This document shows, piece by piece, positions 13,018-23,811 of a DNA stretch of 64,000 nucleotides. The notes under the pieces were generated by a model that saw only the letters and a list, made by a program, of their open reading frames with translations, had not been told where the DNA came from and did not search any database. The DNA lies in NCBI GenBank assembly GCA_037176705.1, contig CM073894.1:30153501-30217500 (forward strand). The letters run 5' to 3'. The position numbers were made by a program, and so were the translations under genes. Each line of letters opens with the position of its first letter. The first letter of the stretch is position 1. Source of the DNA: Molossus alvarezi. Taxonomy: Eukaryota > Chordata > Mammalia > Chiroptera > Molossidae.

Positions 13018-13274
13018 TTTTTTAAATTCTCATCCAAAGATATTTTTCCATATATTTTCAGATAGAGTGGGAGGGAGGGAGGGAGAGAGCGAGCCAGTGA
13101 GAGAAACATTGGTGTGAGAGCGACACATCGATTGGTTGCCTCCCTCATGACCCAGGCCAGGGCCTGGGATAGAACTGCAACCAAGGTACGTGCCCTTGAC
13201 CAGAATCGAACCTGTAACTCTTTGGTCCACAGGCAGATGCTCTAACCGCGTAGCCAAACCGGCCAGTGCCTGGT
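13018..13274 (-). mobile_element. Ves-type SINE, ATATCTTTGG-tail lineage, with 12-bp TSD
   Basis: The minus strand has a tRNA-like head (CACTGGCCGGTTTGGCTACG, then a GTTCGATTC-like B box), GCACGTACCTTGGTTGCAGT, a region with AATCGATGTGTCGCTCTCAC, and a tail containing ATGGAAAAATATCTTTGGATG. The tail differs from the TCAATAAA type, marking a separate Ves lineage shared with 23540-23790 and 41085-41365. It is flanked by a perfect 12-bp duplication, TTGGTATTTTTA, at 13006-13017 and 13275-13286, which fixes both ends. Confidence 0.92.
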
Positions 13275-13336
13275 TTGGTATTTTTAAAATAATTAGCCAA
13301 CATCTTTACTTCAGATTAGATAGATAAAAAGAAGAA

Positions 13337-13504
13337 CCCTGGCTGGTGTGGCGCGGTTGGTCATCGTCCCATGTATCTGGGGGTTGCCAGTTCGATTCTC
13401 AGTCAGTTAGGGGGCTTGCAGGACACAGCCAATTGATAATTATGCTCTCACATTGATGTTTCTCTCTCCCTAAAGTTTTTTCAATAAAAAAATTTTATTA
13501 AAAA
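13337..13504 (+). mobile_element. Ves-type SINE with internal deletion and 11-bp TSD
   Basis: The head CCCTGGCTGGTGTGGCGCGG is followed by a B box (GTTCGATTCTC), a shortened middle, GCAGGACACAGCCAATTGAT, CATTGATGTTTCTCTCTCCC and an AATAAA-rich tail. Relative to the long Ves form it lacks the segment between the B box and the GTGGGGG-type block. It is bounded by ATAAAAAGAAG at 13324-13334 and 13505-13515. It lies 50 bases from the previous SINE, in the opposite orientation. Confidence 0.9.
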
Positions 13505-13736
13505 ATAAAAAGAAGTAACTTCCCTAGATATTTCTGTTAATGTTTGTATGTTAAAGATAATTCCAGAGGCTTCTTCTCAGTGTTGGGAAAATTATATCTT
13601 GTTTATTTTAAATTCCTGCATATCTTTCTCTCATAGGTCACTCCAAAAGGAGAAGTATACTAAATATTCATTCATATTTGGAATTCTTTAAATTTAAGAA
13701 ACTATCAGCAATACTTTATTAAAAGCATTGAAAACA

Positions 13737-13844
13737 GCACTGGCCGGTTTGGCTCAGCGTTTGGAGCATCTGCCTGCAGACCAGAGAGTCCTGGGTTCGG
13801 TTCCCGCTAGGGGCACGTACCAAAAAAAATAAATAAAATAAAAT
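13737..13844 (+). mobile_element. Head-only (tRNA part) Ves-related SINE with 16-bp TSD
   Basis: Only the tRNA-like part is present: CACTGGCCGGTTTGGCTCAG, then GGAGCATCTGCCTGCAGACC, a B box (GGTTCGGTTCCC) and GGGGCACGTACC. It then goes straight into an (A/T)-rich AAATAAATAAAAT tail. A perfect 16-bp duplication, AAAAGCATTGAAAACA, flanks it (13721-13736 and 13845-13860), so it is complete and inserted in this short form. The left site TT/AAAA is the L1 endonuclease preference. Both internal RNA polymerase III boxes are readable. Confidence 0.93.
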
Positions 13845-13860
13845 AAAAGCATTGAAAACA

Positions 13861-15140
13861 ATTATGTGAATGCCACATTGGTCTTGGGCAATAGATCACA
13901 TGTGAAGACTTTGAGTCTGTTGTGGCTTTGACTTTTCTAAAGCAGTCACCGTGAAGTATAATTCAAAGTGCAGGTTTTAGGAAAGACCACAAAATACATA
14001 TTTATATTGTAGTTTTCTAACTGTTCCCTATTGTTACGGGCATTTGTCCTGCCTTTGAAATTTTGAAATAGAAAAGCTAAGAAGAAAGCTATGTTTCTTT
14101 AGGGATATATTTTAGGTGTATGTGGATTTTATTTCAAAGGTATGTTCCATTCCTTCCTGTATTTCTTTTTCATTTTATTTTTATTTGATTCCTATAAGAG
14201 TATTAAGAGCACAGCTATATCCTTTATCATGAGCTGAACGTGTCACTTTGTGGGCTGGCCCTGCACAAAACAGGGTTCTCAATGAATCTTTTGATTGGGT
14301 CTGCTCTTATTTCTCCCCTTCCTTGGGAGATGGGCCTTAATCTTTGGAGTGGAGCCTTCGCTAGTGTCATTACCAAGATCTAGTAAATCAAATGCAGCTA
14401 ATGGGTTATACTTTCTACTGTGTTGTTCATTACCTAGTTTTTTCTTTTTAAATTTTTCTCTTCTTTGCTCCTCACCCCTCTCCCATCACGCTTCCTACTC
14501 CAGTTCCACAAGTGTTCATACAACACCAGAACTTTAGTCAATAATCATAGCTGCAATAACCTAGTGATCATTTTACTGAATATTTAAATGGAATTTAAGT
14601 AGCTTCACCAAACTTCTAAACATGTGGCTACTTATGTTTTCTTGCTATTAATGGGGGGAGAAAAAAATGAAACTAGATGCTACTAGACAGATTTGATCTT
14701 TTCATAAAAATATAAGGTTAAGTTGCATATTGAGCATTGTGACAAAATCAGTGAGATCCATGCATTATGTCTTCTATGTGGTGAAAGCTGAGAACATTTG
14801 TTTTAGCTGGAACATACCCAAATCCCACTAAACAAAGCTAAGAATATTTTTAGCCTCAATATATTGTACTGGAAATGTCTGTGTTTATGATGACATTATT
14901 GTAATATAACTTTTAAAGTATTGATTAAGACTAGGATTAAATAAATCTATGTTTGATTTGTGTCTGAAAATAGTCATTCACTTTTTGAGCTGAATTACAT
15001 GCATATACCACTTCTTTCACTCACATGCACTATCTACATATGCTTCAAACAAAATCTAGTTCAATTAAGGTCATAATCTTAAGGAGAACAAACTGACAGA
15101 AACTTCATATTTTAACTCAGTCTGGATGCCATTCGTTAAT
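13861..15140. other. Unassigned non-coding sequence
   Basis: Nothing recognised. It is AT-rich, with a pyrimidine-rich patch near 14430-14500. Confidence 0.4.
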
Positions 15141-15900
15141 GAAAATAAATATTTAAGAGCTGTTCTGTACCTAACACTGTTCTAGGATTTGAAGGTCGAA
15201 AGGTAAATAAAGTGCCTGTAGGGTGTGTGTGGGTGTGTATGTGCGCACATGTACGCACACCTGTCCATGCATGACAGGGAGAGAGAGAGGGAGAGAGAGA
15301 GAGACAGAGACCCTGCCAATGGAGCCACATTCTAAAGGGAAGACAGTATTAGTATTATGCAAAGGACTACAGAGATAAATATGAAAAATATAAAATTATA
15401 ATAGTGTTAAGTGCTTTAAAGGAGAAAAAAAGTGTTATAAGAACATTGCCTACTTAAGGAGGTCAGGAATTACTCTTCAGAAAAAGTCAAGACTGAACTG
15501 AGATTCACATGAACTGTAGGAGTTCTTACATGAAGGAGGATGGGGGAAATGAGGAAGGAAAAGGGAAAATCCTGAGCAAAGACCCAGCACTGGGAAAGAG
15601 GAATGATGAGATGTGAAAAGCAGGCGGAATCAAGACTGTAGATTTTAGCCTTCACACTGAATGCAATGGGAAGCAACTGACACTTTAATCAGGAGATGGG
15701 AAAGGCCACAGTGTGAATACAGACAGAATCTGCATCTTGGAAAGAATATTCTGGCTGTGGTATGGAAAACCACATTGACTGCAAATGGGTACCTTTGATA
15801 GGAGGTTGCTACAGTAGTCCAAAAAAAGAGGGACCAAGAGTTTGGATTGGGATGGTGGTAGGGACAAGAAGAGAACAGAAAAGAGTCAATATATGTTACT
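15141..15900 (-). mobile_element. L2 LINE copy, 3' region
   Basis: On the plus strand this is the inverted L2 3' region: AAATATTTAAGAGCTGTTCT, ACACTGTTCTAGGATTTGAA, later a 'gaggtcagg' block, GGGAAGCAACTGACACTTTA, then TTGCTACAGTAGTCC. The order matches other L2 copies in the window (23150-24665 and 45590-46440). A TG/GA low-complexity stretch (about 15217-15308) has expanded inside. No intact reading frame. Confidence 0.75.
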
Positions 15901-15963
15901 TATTATAGGATAATAATAAACAAAGTCTATTAGCTTATTATACATAATAGATTTATAATTTAT

Positions 15964-16085
15964 ACAGGGAGGGGCAAAAGTAGGTTTATGGTTGTTTGTA
16001 TGGAAAATAATACAATAATAAATAATAATACAATAAACAGGTTCACGTACTCGCAACTGTAACTCTACTTATGCTTCACTCTATT
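15964..16085. mobile_element. mariner-type MITE
   Basis: The left end ACAGGGAGGGGCAAAAGTAG is mirrored by an imperfect inverted copy at the right end (AACTGTAACTCTACTTATGC, whose complement begins GCATAAGTAGAGTTAC). The ends enclose an (AATAAT)-rich core, and a TA dinucleotide flanks the left end. Small size, terminal inverted repeats and TA target are those of a Tc1/mariner-derived MITE. No transposase is encoded. Confidence 0.7.
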
Positions 16086-16672
16086 GACACATATGGTAAT
16101 TTATTTAATATGCATATGTCTTATATATTATAAATTATTATATATTATATTTATATTCTATATTACTTTATTTAATATTTTTACATAAATGAATTGACAT
16201 TAATTTATGTTATAGTATCTTGGGGAGTTTGATATGGAGACTGAAGAGCTCGGGAGAGAGTACCTTACCGCTGGTTCTCTGTGCTGCTCTTTGTGAGGAG
16301 AGAGAGGTGCTGAGCAAGAGGCCAGGATATGTTGGATTTCGACCTATAGTCTTTGAAATACACAAGTGAAAATATCCAGAGAGCAATGGGATTCAAAACC
16401 TCAAGTGCAGAGAGATCTAGACCACAGATATAAAGCTTTTGTGTGCAGCTGGTATGAAAAGACACTGCAAATGGATCGGGTTCCTAAGCAGAGGATAGAG
16501 GGAGAAGAAGAAAGGAACAGAACCTGACCAGAAAACTGCAATACTAAAACTATGAGGAAGAGTTAGAGGCCAGAAAACCACACCAATGGTCAGGAAAATG
16601 GGAGGAAATAAAGGGAGTATATGGTTAAGAAAGCCGAGGAAAGAGAATGTTTTAAAATGGAGGAAAATGAAA

Positions 16673-16707
<35 letters not shown>

Positions 16708-17014
16708 ATAGTTTGCTATGTATCCTGAGCCAGAATGGAATTGATAGTTCTTTATTGGCTCTGTTGCTAGAAGATGCTCAAAGCAGATATAATGACACCA
16801 TCTCACTTGAGACAGGTAAACAGAAATAGGTATGTGGTGTGTAGAATCACCTGCATGACACTGGTTCCGTGATTATATTATTAGGTCACTAATTAGTACC
16901 GTAGATTTTTTTCCTTCAGAGCACTTAATGTGGTTTCTAACTTTAAATTTTCCCCCTTTCTCTTCTCCTTCCCCTCTCCCCCTCTCTCCTGATGCCTATC
17001 TCTATCTCTTAATT
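16086..17014. other. Unassigned sequence, AT-rich at left
   Basis: 16086-16200 is almost pure A+T (TATATTA-type). 16210-16660 is purine-rich with no family recognised. It ends in a CT-rich stretch (16948-17010) before an L2 piece. Confidence 0.4.
16670..16711. repeat. (AAAT)n microsatellite
   Basis: About ten units of AAAT/AATA, uninterrupted. Confidence 0.95.
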
Positions 17015-17118
17015 TCATTACAGAGACTATGTCTGGTTTCTCACCATTGTGTGTCCAGCACCTAACATAGTGGCTGCTGTTACTGAGGAGGCTTTCAATA
17101 TTTGTTGATGAACAAAGG
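17015..17118 (+). mobile_element. L2 3' end fragment
   Basis: GAGACTATGTCTGGTTTCTC, TGTCCAGCACCTAACATAGT and TTTCAATATTTGTTGATGAA followed by AAAGGAATGAAT match the L2 3' terminus in order, including the terminal (TGAA)n-like end. Confidence 0.8.
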
Positions 17119-17673
17119 AATGAATCTCAAATATGGTTCTCAAAAAAAAAAAAAAGCTCTGAATTAGGAGAGAAAGACACTTAGGTCTCATCTTGCTCTT
17201 GGTCATGTGGATTAAAATATCTAGGAGCCTCTCTTTACTAATGTAGAAAAGCACATGCCTTGACAGGAAGACTTGCAAGATAACTTTTGATTTAAATTTC
17301 GTTGAATCTGTTTACATAATTGCTGACAACATTGGAGCAGATCTCTGAAAAAAAAATTAGTCTTAAAAAAAACTACTGCCGTTCAGGTTGACTTTAAACG
17401 GTGCCAGTGATATTTGAAGAGGGCAAATATCTTCCAGACCTTGTGCCCAATCTCATGTCCTCTAGCGGCATACCTGTTTGCCATGCAGCGAGCTCAGGTG
17501 AGCATGATAGTTCAGGTCTCAGCTGCATCCTGTTCTGTTGTTTTCTGCCCAGAGCTTCTCCGCAACCTCATAGTTCTAATGAAAGACTGGGCATGCGCAC
17601 GTCAGGAAGGGTAGCAAATTCACATACTGAAGCAATCTGACCAATAGGGAGTGACAGCCATGAAGAAAGACAG

Positions 17674-17836
17674 CAGTACCCCATTTTATTGCGCTTTGTG
17701 TTATTGGGCTTCACAGGTGTTGCTTTTTTTTTTTTAATAAACTGAAGGCAAAGCCCTCCACCAGCAAAAAGATTATGACTTGCTTTATTGTGGTGGTCTG
17801 CAACCAAGCCCACAACATATCCGATGGATGGCTGTA
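17674..17836. mobile_element. Tigger-type (TcMar) MITE
   Basis: The ends are inverted repeats: CATTTTATTGCGCTTTGTG on the left, and on the right TTTATTGTGGTGGTCTGCAA followed by CCGATGGATGGCTGTA, whose complement starts TACAGCCATCCATCGGATAT. The internal AAACTGAAGGCAAAGCCCTC is also characteristic. This is an internally deleted Tigger-like element of about 160 bases without transposase. A related copy lies at 56295-56482. The assignment rests on recalled terminal sequence. Confidence 0.78.
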
Positions 17837-17839
17837 CTT

Positions 17840-19220
17840 GCCCCTACACTGGACTCCAATGGGGTGAGTTCTACATGATTTCTCTCAGGTTCCCAGAACA
17901 CTGAGCCCCAATTTTCACACTGAAGACGATTCAGTGATACTTTCCCTCCTCCTCTCCTGTTCTGCTTTCTCCAGCTCCCAACCCCAGAAGTTCCCTGGGG
18001 GGAATTTACGAAAATAAAGTTCCTGACCACAAATCTTTCTCAGGAGGTTAATTTTGAGGGGAACTCAAATTAAGAAAAATGCCTATTGGATCCATATAAG
18101 TATATGGAGTTCTCTTTACCCAGCTAAGATAATTTTGAGTGTAATTCAAATTGTTCTAAAGTGGTATTTTATTGCTCATTGATTTATATTTCAATTTCAG
18201 AAATGCAGTGTTGTTATTTTGATATAAAACTTTAATTGGCACAGACTTCTAACTCTTTCAGAATCTTACCTGAGATACCCTCCAGCTTTTATTCCAAACA
18301 AATAATTATTGGTAAATACATGTTTAAATGTATTAGCAATGCAGTCATTTAAAGAAATGATTTATTAAGAAATAATTTATTTGCTTGTCACAGCACAATT
18401 CCCTGCTTGCTAGCATGTGTGTTTTCATAAATTTTATCTTGGACTATAGTTTTGGTTTTGTCACATTTGATTAGATTTGAATCCTTATTGCTACTGGCCT
18501 TATTAGGACTTGCAGATTTTTTTTTTATTTTCATAGGAATGACAATGTTTTTTTCTGATCCACAAATATGTTAAAGCGAATAGTATATACATATAGATGT
18601 TTCTATTTTTATTGGGAAAAAAAAATAAAGTATTTTCCTTCAGCTGTTCCCTCAACCCATTAATCACAATACAATATTTGCTATTAATTATGTTTAAATG
18701 TAGTTTGCTTATATAATTTGTGAACCTCCAATAATTCAAGATTTAAGATTATTTGTCTTTCATGTGGACATTTTGATTAGAAAACATTCCTAAAGCTAGA
18801 AGAAGGAATAATAACATAGGATTAAAACTATGAATCACCTTTTGATTAAACACTTGGTAGCCTTTGTTGTTAAATCTTCACTCAGAGAATAATTCTAAAT
18901 GCCATTTAAACTTGTAGATTTTAATTCTATATTGATCACCGTAACCTGGTAATAGCAATATATATTTACTCAAATAATAGTTTGAATTTAAGCTGGATAT
19001 TTCTGCTTTGTTATAATGACAGTGGTCTCTAATCATGCAGCTCCAACAGATAAAACTAAGGGAACAAAGTAGGCAGCACAAAGTGGACAGCGACATTGGT
19101 GACTGTCTCCTTTCAATTTTGAATTTCATGTATGTCTTGAGTTAATATATTCACTCAACTCCATCTCTATTAGAGTAACAGACTTCTCATAAAGTCTTAT
19201 AGTAATAATAGGAATAATGG

Positions 19221-19225
<5 letters not shown>
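17840..19225. other. Unassigned AT-rich sequence
   Basis: No family recognised. It carries several T-runs (18517-18526) and an A-run (18618-18626). A GC-richer segment at 17840-18010 is non-repetitive. Confidence 0.4.

Positions 19226-19254
<29 letters not shown>
19226..19254. repeat. (TA)n microsatellite
   Basis: About 14 pure TA units, immediately before a MIR relic. Confidence 0.95.
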
Positions 19255-19255
<1 letters not shown>

Positions 19256-19256
<1 letters not shown>

Positions 19257-19425
19257 AACTTCTTACACACATCATCTCATTTGACTTGACAAATTATCTT
19301 TTGAAGCAGGTGAAGGAGCTATAAATATTTCAATTTAGGTTCAGAGAAATGGTGTTATGTATGACCATATTAAAATAATAATAAATGGGAAATTAGGAAC
19401 CAGGTGTCTGGGTCCTGGTCCAGTG
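19256..19425 (-). mobile_element. MIR SINE relic
   Basis: The plus strand shows the inverted MIR pattern: CACATCATCTCATTTGACTT, a block like 'gaagcaggtgaag', TTTCAATTTAGGTTCAGAGA, and then a degenerate head region (GGAACCAGGTGTCTGGGTCC). Confidence 0.65.
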
Positions 19426-19632
19426 ATCCTCCTGGAATATGCCTGTGCCCTGCTTTATACACTCACTAGGCCATTGACTTCTCAACCAGTGCTTTTCCCA
19501 GTCTCCTGCTCTCCCATTCTTCTGTCCTCCACCTTTCTCACCAAATGGTGAGATATGTACTGGGAGCTGCTTTGGACCAGCTGTATCTCTTGCCTTCTTA
19601 CTCAGCCTGAACTTTGCATGTAATCTTTCTGT

Positions 19633-19900
19633 GATGATTAATTTCACATGTTCACTTGGTGAGGCTATAGTGCCCAGTTATTTAATTAATTCCAAATATA
19701 GATATTGCTAGATTATGGTTAACATATATAATAACCAGTTGACTTTGAGTAAAGCAGATTACCCCTGATGGACGAGCCTCATCCTATAAGCTGGAGGCCT
19801 TAAGAACAAAATGTGAGGTTCCTTAAAGTAAACCTTTTGTTATATTCCTATATACCTCTCTTCTATTGGTTCTGTTTCTCCGAAGAACACTGACTGATAT
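19633..19900. mobile_element. Old mammalian interspersed repeat, family not named
   Basis: TGATGATTAATTTCACATGT at the left, TAAAGCAGATTACCCCTGAT and GGACGAGCCTCATCC in the middle, and ATTGGTTCTGTTTCTCCGAA then GAACACTGACTGATA at the right. These words occur in this order in a common placental repeat. I recognise the pattern but will not name the family from memory. Confidence 0.55.
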
Positions 19901-20494
19901 TTTTGCCTTATATTTTTGTCTAGAATATCAGTGTCATACAAGTGTGCTTCATCAAGATGTTTCTGTTCCTTAAATAATATCTATACATTTGCTCTTCTTC
20001 CTGTTGTCCCTCCTCCTTGTCAAAATATAAATTTTCAATTGTGCTTTGGATTCCATAATTATCTTCATTATAGGACCTGTTTCATCAACATTTTCTCTCT
20101 TACAACTCCAGTCTTTCCATTTCTCAGTTAGTGAACATAATCCTGAGGTATAGGACACAATTATTGCTTTCAGCCACCTCCCTTCAATCTATTTATTAAT
20201 AAAATGAGGGGCACTTCAAATCCTTCAAATACCTTATAGTTAGACAAACATACACACTGAGTTCTAAAGAATATATTTATTTTTGGTGTCAATCATATAT
20301 TTCAACCTATTTTTATTTTTGCAACAAAAGCTGAGGAGCAAGAAGTCAACTATGAACACAGTCACAAATATTGACTTTCCTAATTAGGTGTTGAATACTT
20401 GATCTTTATGACTATTACATACTAATAGCTAGTATGCAAATGTATCCTGGCCTCTTGCATCTTAGGTATCTAAGCATTTTGGGTTGCCTATTAG

Positions 20495-20740
20495 AATTCA
20501 CCTGGATATTCTACATGTAACTCAAATTAAACCTAGTCAAAATTTAGCTCTATTTTTTCTCCCCAAACTATCTCTTTTCTGATATTCCCTATTTGGCTGT
20601 TGGCAATATCATTGATAGTTTTCAGTAACTCTTGATTCTACATGTTCCTTTACTTTATGCCTGCAATTTGACCCCAGTCTTACTAGTTTCTTTCCATTAC
20701 TAAATGTGCCACACTCTGTCTAGCTTTTATGCTTTTTTAC
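20495..20740 (+). mobile_element. Degenerate L2 fragment
   Basis: ACATGTAACTCAAATTAAAC, CTAGTCAAAATTTAGCTC, TTGGCAATATCATTGATAG and ACTCTTGATTCTACATGTTC follow the order of an upstream part of the L2 3' region, in plus orientation. It abuts an L2 piece in the opposite orientation. Confidence 0.5.
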
Positions 20741-20744
20741 GATG

Positions 20745-20900
20745 ATTCATTCATTTAATAAATATTTATTGAATGTGTAATCTGTGTCAGGCATGGTCAT
20801 TAATGCCCAGGATACATCAAGAAATAAAGCAAAGAAGTGGTGTAGCTTGTGGAACTTATATTTCAGAAGGATAAGATAGATAATTAACAATTAATATAAT
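20745..20900 (-). mobile_element. L2 3' end fragment
   Basis: ATTCATTCATTTAATAAATA then TTTATTGAATGTGTAATCTG, CAGGCATGGTCATTAATGCC and TTGTGGAACTTATATTTCAG is the inverted L2 3' terminus. Confidence 0.8.
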
Positions 20901-21444
20901 ATATAAGTAAATTACATGCATTAGAAGTTAATATTTTCCCTCAAAAAAAAAAATAGAATAGGACAAGCCTCCCCTCCCCCATTCCCCTGGAAATTGGCTA
21001 TCTCAATATTTATTTAATAAACATTTATTACATGAGTGATTAAATGAATAGTATTTTAAATTCCAGTATATCTTGCACTCATTGTCTTGGAAGAAATGAA
21101 TTATGCTTAAATAAGGACTTAGTTTATCTGTTTGTTTGATTGAGGATTTGTTCTGTCCTGTTTTTTGCTTCTTTGTCTTTGGTAGAATACATGGGTGAAG
21201 TCCCAGAAGATGCTGACAGTTTAAAATACCAAGTGACTTGTTTAAAAAAGAAAAGATAATGTGTTGCTCTAATTCTCCCTCCCTTCTTTTCTTCCTTCCT
21301 TTCCTTTAACTTAGCAAGCAACTATGCAATTCCTACTATGATTCAGGGACCATGCCTGGCACTGGAAATATAAGGCTCACTAATAAAGATTTACTGAATT
21401 TAAAATCGGACAGCCAGATGGGGAGGCATAGGTCAATAGGATGT

Positions 21445-21635
21445 ACCCTGGTGGCTGAGAGCCAAGGTTATGGAGCTATATTCTCATTCTGGATCCTAGG
21501 TTACTGCCTCTAGGCCACAGTTTTCTTTTTTCTGAGAAACGAGATCATAATAAGACCTACTAAGAGGGTTGTGTTAAGGTTAAATAAATTATTATTTGTA
21601 AACTGCATAGAAAAGTACTCGATGTACAATAATTA
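21445..21635 (+). mobile_element. MIR SINE relic
   Basis: GGTGGCTGAGAGCCAAGG, then a tRNA-like block ending in GGATCCTAGGTTACTGCC, CCACAGTTTTCTTTTTTCTG, then AGAGGGTTGTGTTAAGGTTA and ACTGCATAGAAAAGTACTCG. This follows MIR from tRNA-like head through the core to the 3' end. Confidence 0.75.
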
Positions 21636-21639
21636 CTTA

Positions 21640-22539
21640 TTACATTTTCACTCTTAATAATAAAAATAATGTGCTATAGTCTATTCAAAGAGAGAAGGAA
21701 TCCCCCAGATTATGGAAGTCTATATGCATGGTAGCACTGAAAGTAAAGGGACAGTTCTCTGTAAATTAAGAAGTGAAATGAGATCCCCAGTGTTGGGATG
21801 GGGATCACATGAATGATGGGGCTCAAAGAGACAGTACGTTTGGAAATACCCCTCACTGAAAAAAACTGAAAGCAATACATGCTGAAGAGGAGGACTGTGT
21901 TTGAAATTTTCAGACAAAACATACTGGAGAATAGAGACATGGTAGAACCATATGGCAAATATATATGGCAAGGAAAGAGACTGTGTCTAGAAAGCAATGA
22001 AAGGAAGAGTGGAGTTTTTACTTAAGTGATTAATCTAGAACATTATCATTAGTGGATTATTTATTGTAAGAAGTTACTCTTAGTACTTTAAGTGTAATCA
22101 TTAACTTTAAACCACTAGTTGTTTGGGAATTGAGAAACTTGGAATTTGCAATTTAAAATTTATAGCATTTATGTGGGTTTTAGTAGATTTTTATGTTTAT
22201 TTTTACAAACTTTTTTTTCTTACCTGTAAAATGGACTTGATATTATTAAAGCAAGTATATTCTCATTTTAATCTTGTTTCTAGTTAAATTTTCAAGCTAT
22301 CGAATTTCATGTGTTTTAATTTTTCTTGGCAGATTTTCTCAGGGGGTGTAGTTGAGTTCATGCACACTTTTACATGATGTGCAGTTATTAACACCCACTT
22401 CAATAAATTAGATATTACATTGCATTGCTTCAGTCATTTGTTAATGTAGGACTGGAAAATAATTTTTCCCCAAAATAAAAAGAGTAGTGATTTACTTCCT
22501 GACTGACATAAAATAATCTTAATACAAACACGCGCGCAG

Positions 22540-22581
<42 letters not shown>

Positions 22582-23145
22582 GTTCATGAAAGCATGCATT
22601 TGTCTTCAAAGAGCAAAAAATGATTTGGATAAAAGGGCAAACTTGCTGGGATTTTAAATCAATATTTGTATGACACATTTTTATCTACTGCTTGGAAGAA
22701 ATAAAAACACATTAAACTTTTTAATAAAAGTAAGTTAGAGTAACTGAGAACATTTTCAATCACATAATAAAGATTTGTTTCAGACATAAACAATGACTTT
22801 CTGTGAGTTCCGCCTTGACATCTAAAGAATTCAGAATGACATTCACTATCCAACAGGGTTTTTCCTTCTGAAAACACAGCCCACTAAGAATCCCCAACCT
22901 ACTCTGCCTCTTTGGTTCCTGTGTAAAGCACCAGGCAAGCATGAGAAGCCGAAACTGGCGGGCTGAGGGTTGGTAAAGAAGCCTGCACAATGGGGAGGCT
23001 TAAGCAAATTTTTCCTAGAAGCCTATAGCTGCCAAACTAGGCCTTTTTCTGGCCAGAAACCAGTAGGGGCCGAGGAGTGATAAAAAGAAATGAAGACCAC
23101 AGGAGTGGATCCTGGAGCACGTAGACCACATCCCGAAGCTCTATG
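21640..23145. other. Unassigned sequence with a CA microsatellite
   Basis: Nothing recognised except the (CA)n tract at 22541-22580. 22830-23130 is more GC-rich and non-repetitive. Confidence 0.4.
22531..22580. repeat. (CG)3 and (CA)20 microsatellite
   Basis: ACGCGCGCAGG runs directly into 20 CA units. This alternating purine-pyrimidine run of about 50 bases has Z-DNA-forming composition. Confidence 0.95.
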
Positions 23146-23149
23146 TATC

Positions 23150-23350
23150 AACACTCATTCATTTATTCATTCAACATATCTTTGCATGTCAGGTATTGTT
23201 CTTGGTGCTAAGATAAAGCAGTGAGTAAAGCAAAGTCCCTGAATCCAGTCCAGTTCAGGAGACGGACAATAAACATAAATATATGATAAGTTAGGTGTCG
23301 ATACTGTGGAGAAAACTAAAATAGAAGGAGAAAAGGGAGTACTGAGGTGG
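23150..23350 (-). mobile_element. L2 LINE, 3' part of a split long copy
   Basis: TTCATTTATTCATTCAACAT, GTTCTTGGTGCTAAGATAAA and GGACAATAAACATAAATATA are the inverted L2 3' terminus. The copy appears to continue at 23812-24665 after a MITE-like segment and a Ves SINE. Confidence 0.8.
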
Positions 23351-23364
23351 GTTTAGACTTGCCA

Positions 23365-23500
23365 GATAAAAACAAGACACTCAGTTAAATTTGAAATTTA
23401 GTTAAATTTGAATTTCAGATAAACACCAAATAATTTTTTTAGTATAGCATGTCTTAGGAAATATTTTAGATATGCTTATACTAAACAATGAAATACCAAG
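23365..23500. mobile_element. Inverted-repeat (MITE-like) segment
   Basis: ACTCAGTTAAATTTGAAATT and TTTGAATTTCAGATAAACAC are followed by TTTTTAGTATAGCATG. The latter is inverted at ATGCTTATACTAAA about 25 bases later, giving a visible hairpin centred near 23460. I have seen this word order in a common mammalian DNA-transposon-derived repeat but cannot name it. Confidence 0.5.
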
Positions 23501-23539
23501 GATGCTTTCTGATGATATGACCAAAAAAAAAAAAAAAAA

Positions 23540-23674
23540 TCTGGTCAAGGGCATGTACTTTGGTTGCCATTCAATCTTTGGCCCTGGTTGGGATCATGTG
23601 GGAGGTAACCAAATGATGAGTCTCTCTTGCATCAATGTTTCTCTCTCTCTCTCTCTCTCCCTCTCTCTTCCCCT

Positions 23675-23711
<37 letters not shown>

Positions 23712-23790
23712 TCCCTCTCTCCCTCCTACTCTATGAGTTTAAATGGAAAAATATCCTTGGGTGAGGACTTAAAAAAAAATTAATTAATTT
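23540..23790 (+). mobile_element. 5'-truncated Ves SINE, ATATCCTTGG-tail lineage
   Basis: It starts within the tRNA-related part after a run of 17 A's (GGTCAAGGGCATGTACTTTG, GTTGCC), then TCTTGCATCAATGTTTCTC, a greatly expanded CT tract (23641-23725) and the tail ATGGAAAAATATCCTTGGGTG followed by A-runs. Most of the head, including the A box, is missing. It splits an L2 copy. Confidence 0.85.
23641..23726. repeat. (CT)n tract inside a SINE
   Basis: About 85 bases of CT with CCCT and TCCC interruptions, expanded from the pyrimidine-rich part of the Ves SINE. Confidence 0.92.
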
Positions 23791-23811
23791 AAAAAAAACC
23801 AAAAAAAACCC

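Noticed and set aside
13737..13844. A genuine tRNA gene
   Set aside because: A and B boxes are readable, but the sequence does not fold into a tRNA with a proper acceptor stem, has an A-rich tail and a target-site duplication, so it is a SINE.
16417..16806. 129-codon minus-strand ORF with a YLFI repeat
   Set aside because: The repeat is the (AAAT)n microsatellite translated; the rest is low-complexity hydrophobic sequence without homology.
23472..23783. 103-codon plus-strand ORF rich in Ser-Leu
   Set aside because: It translates the CT tract of a Ves SINE; the Ser-Leu repeats are microsatellite translation.
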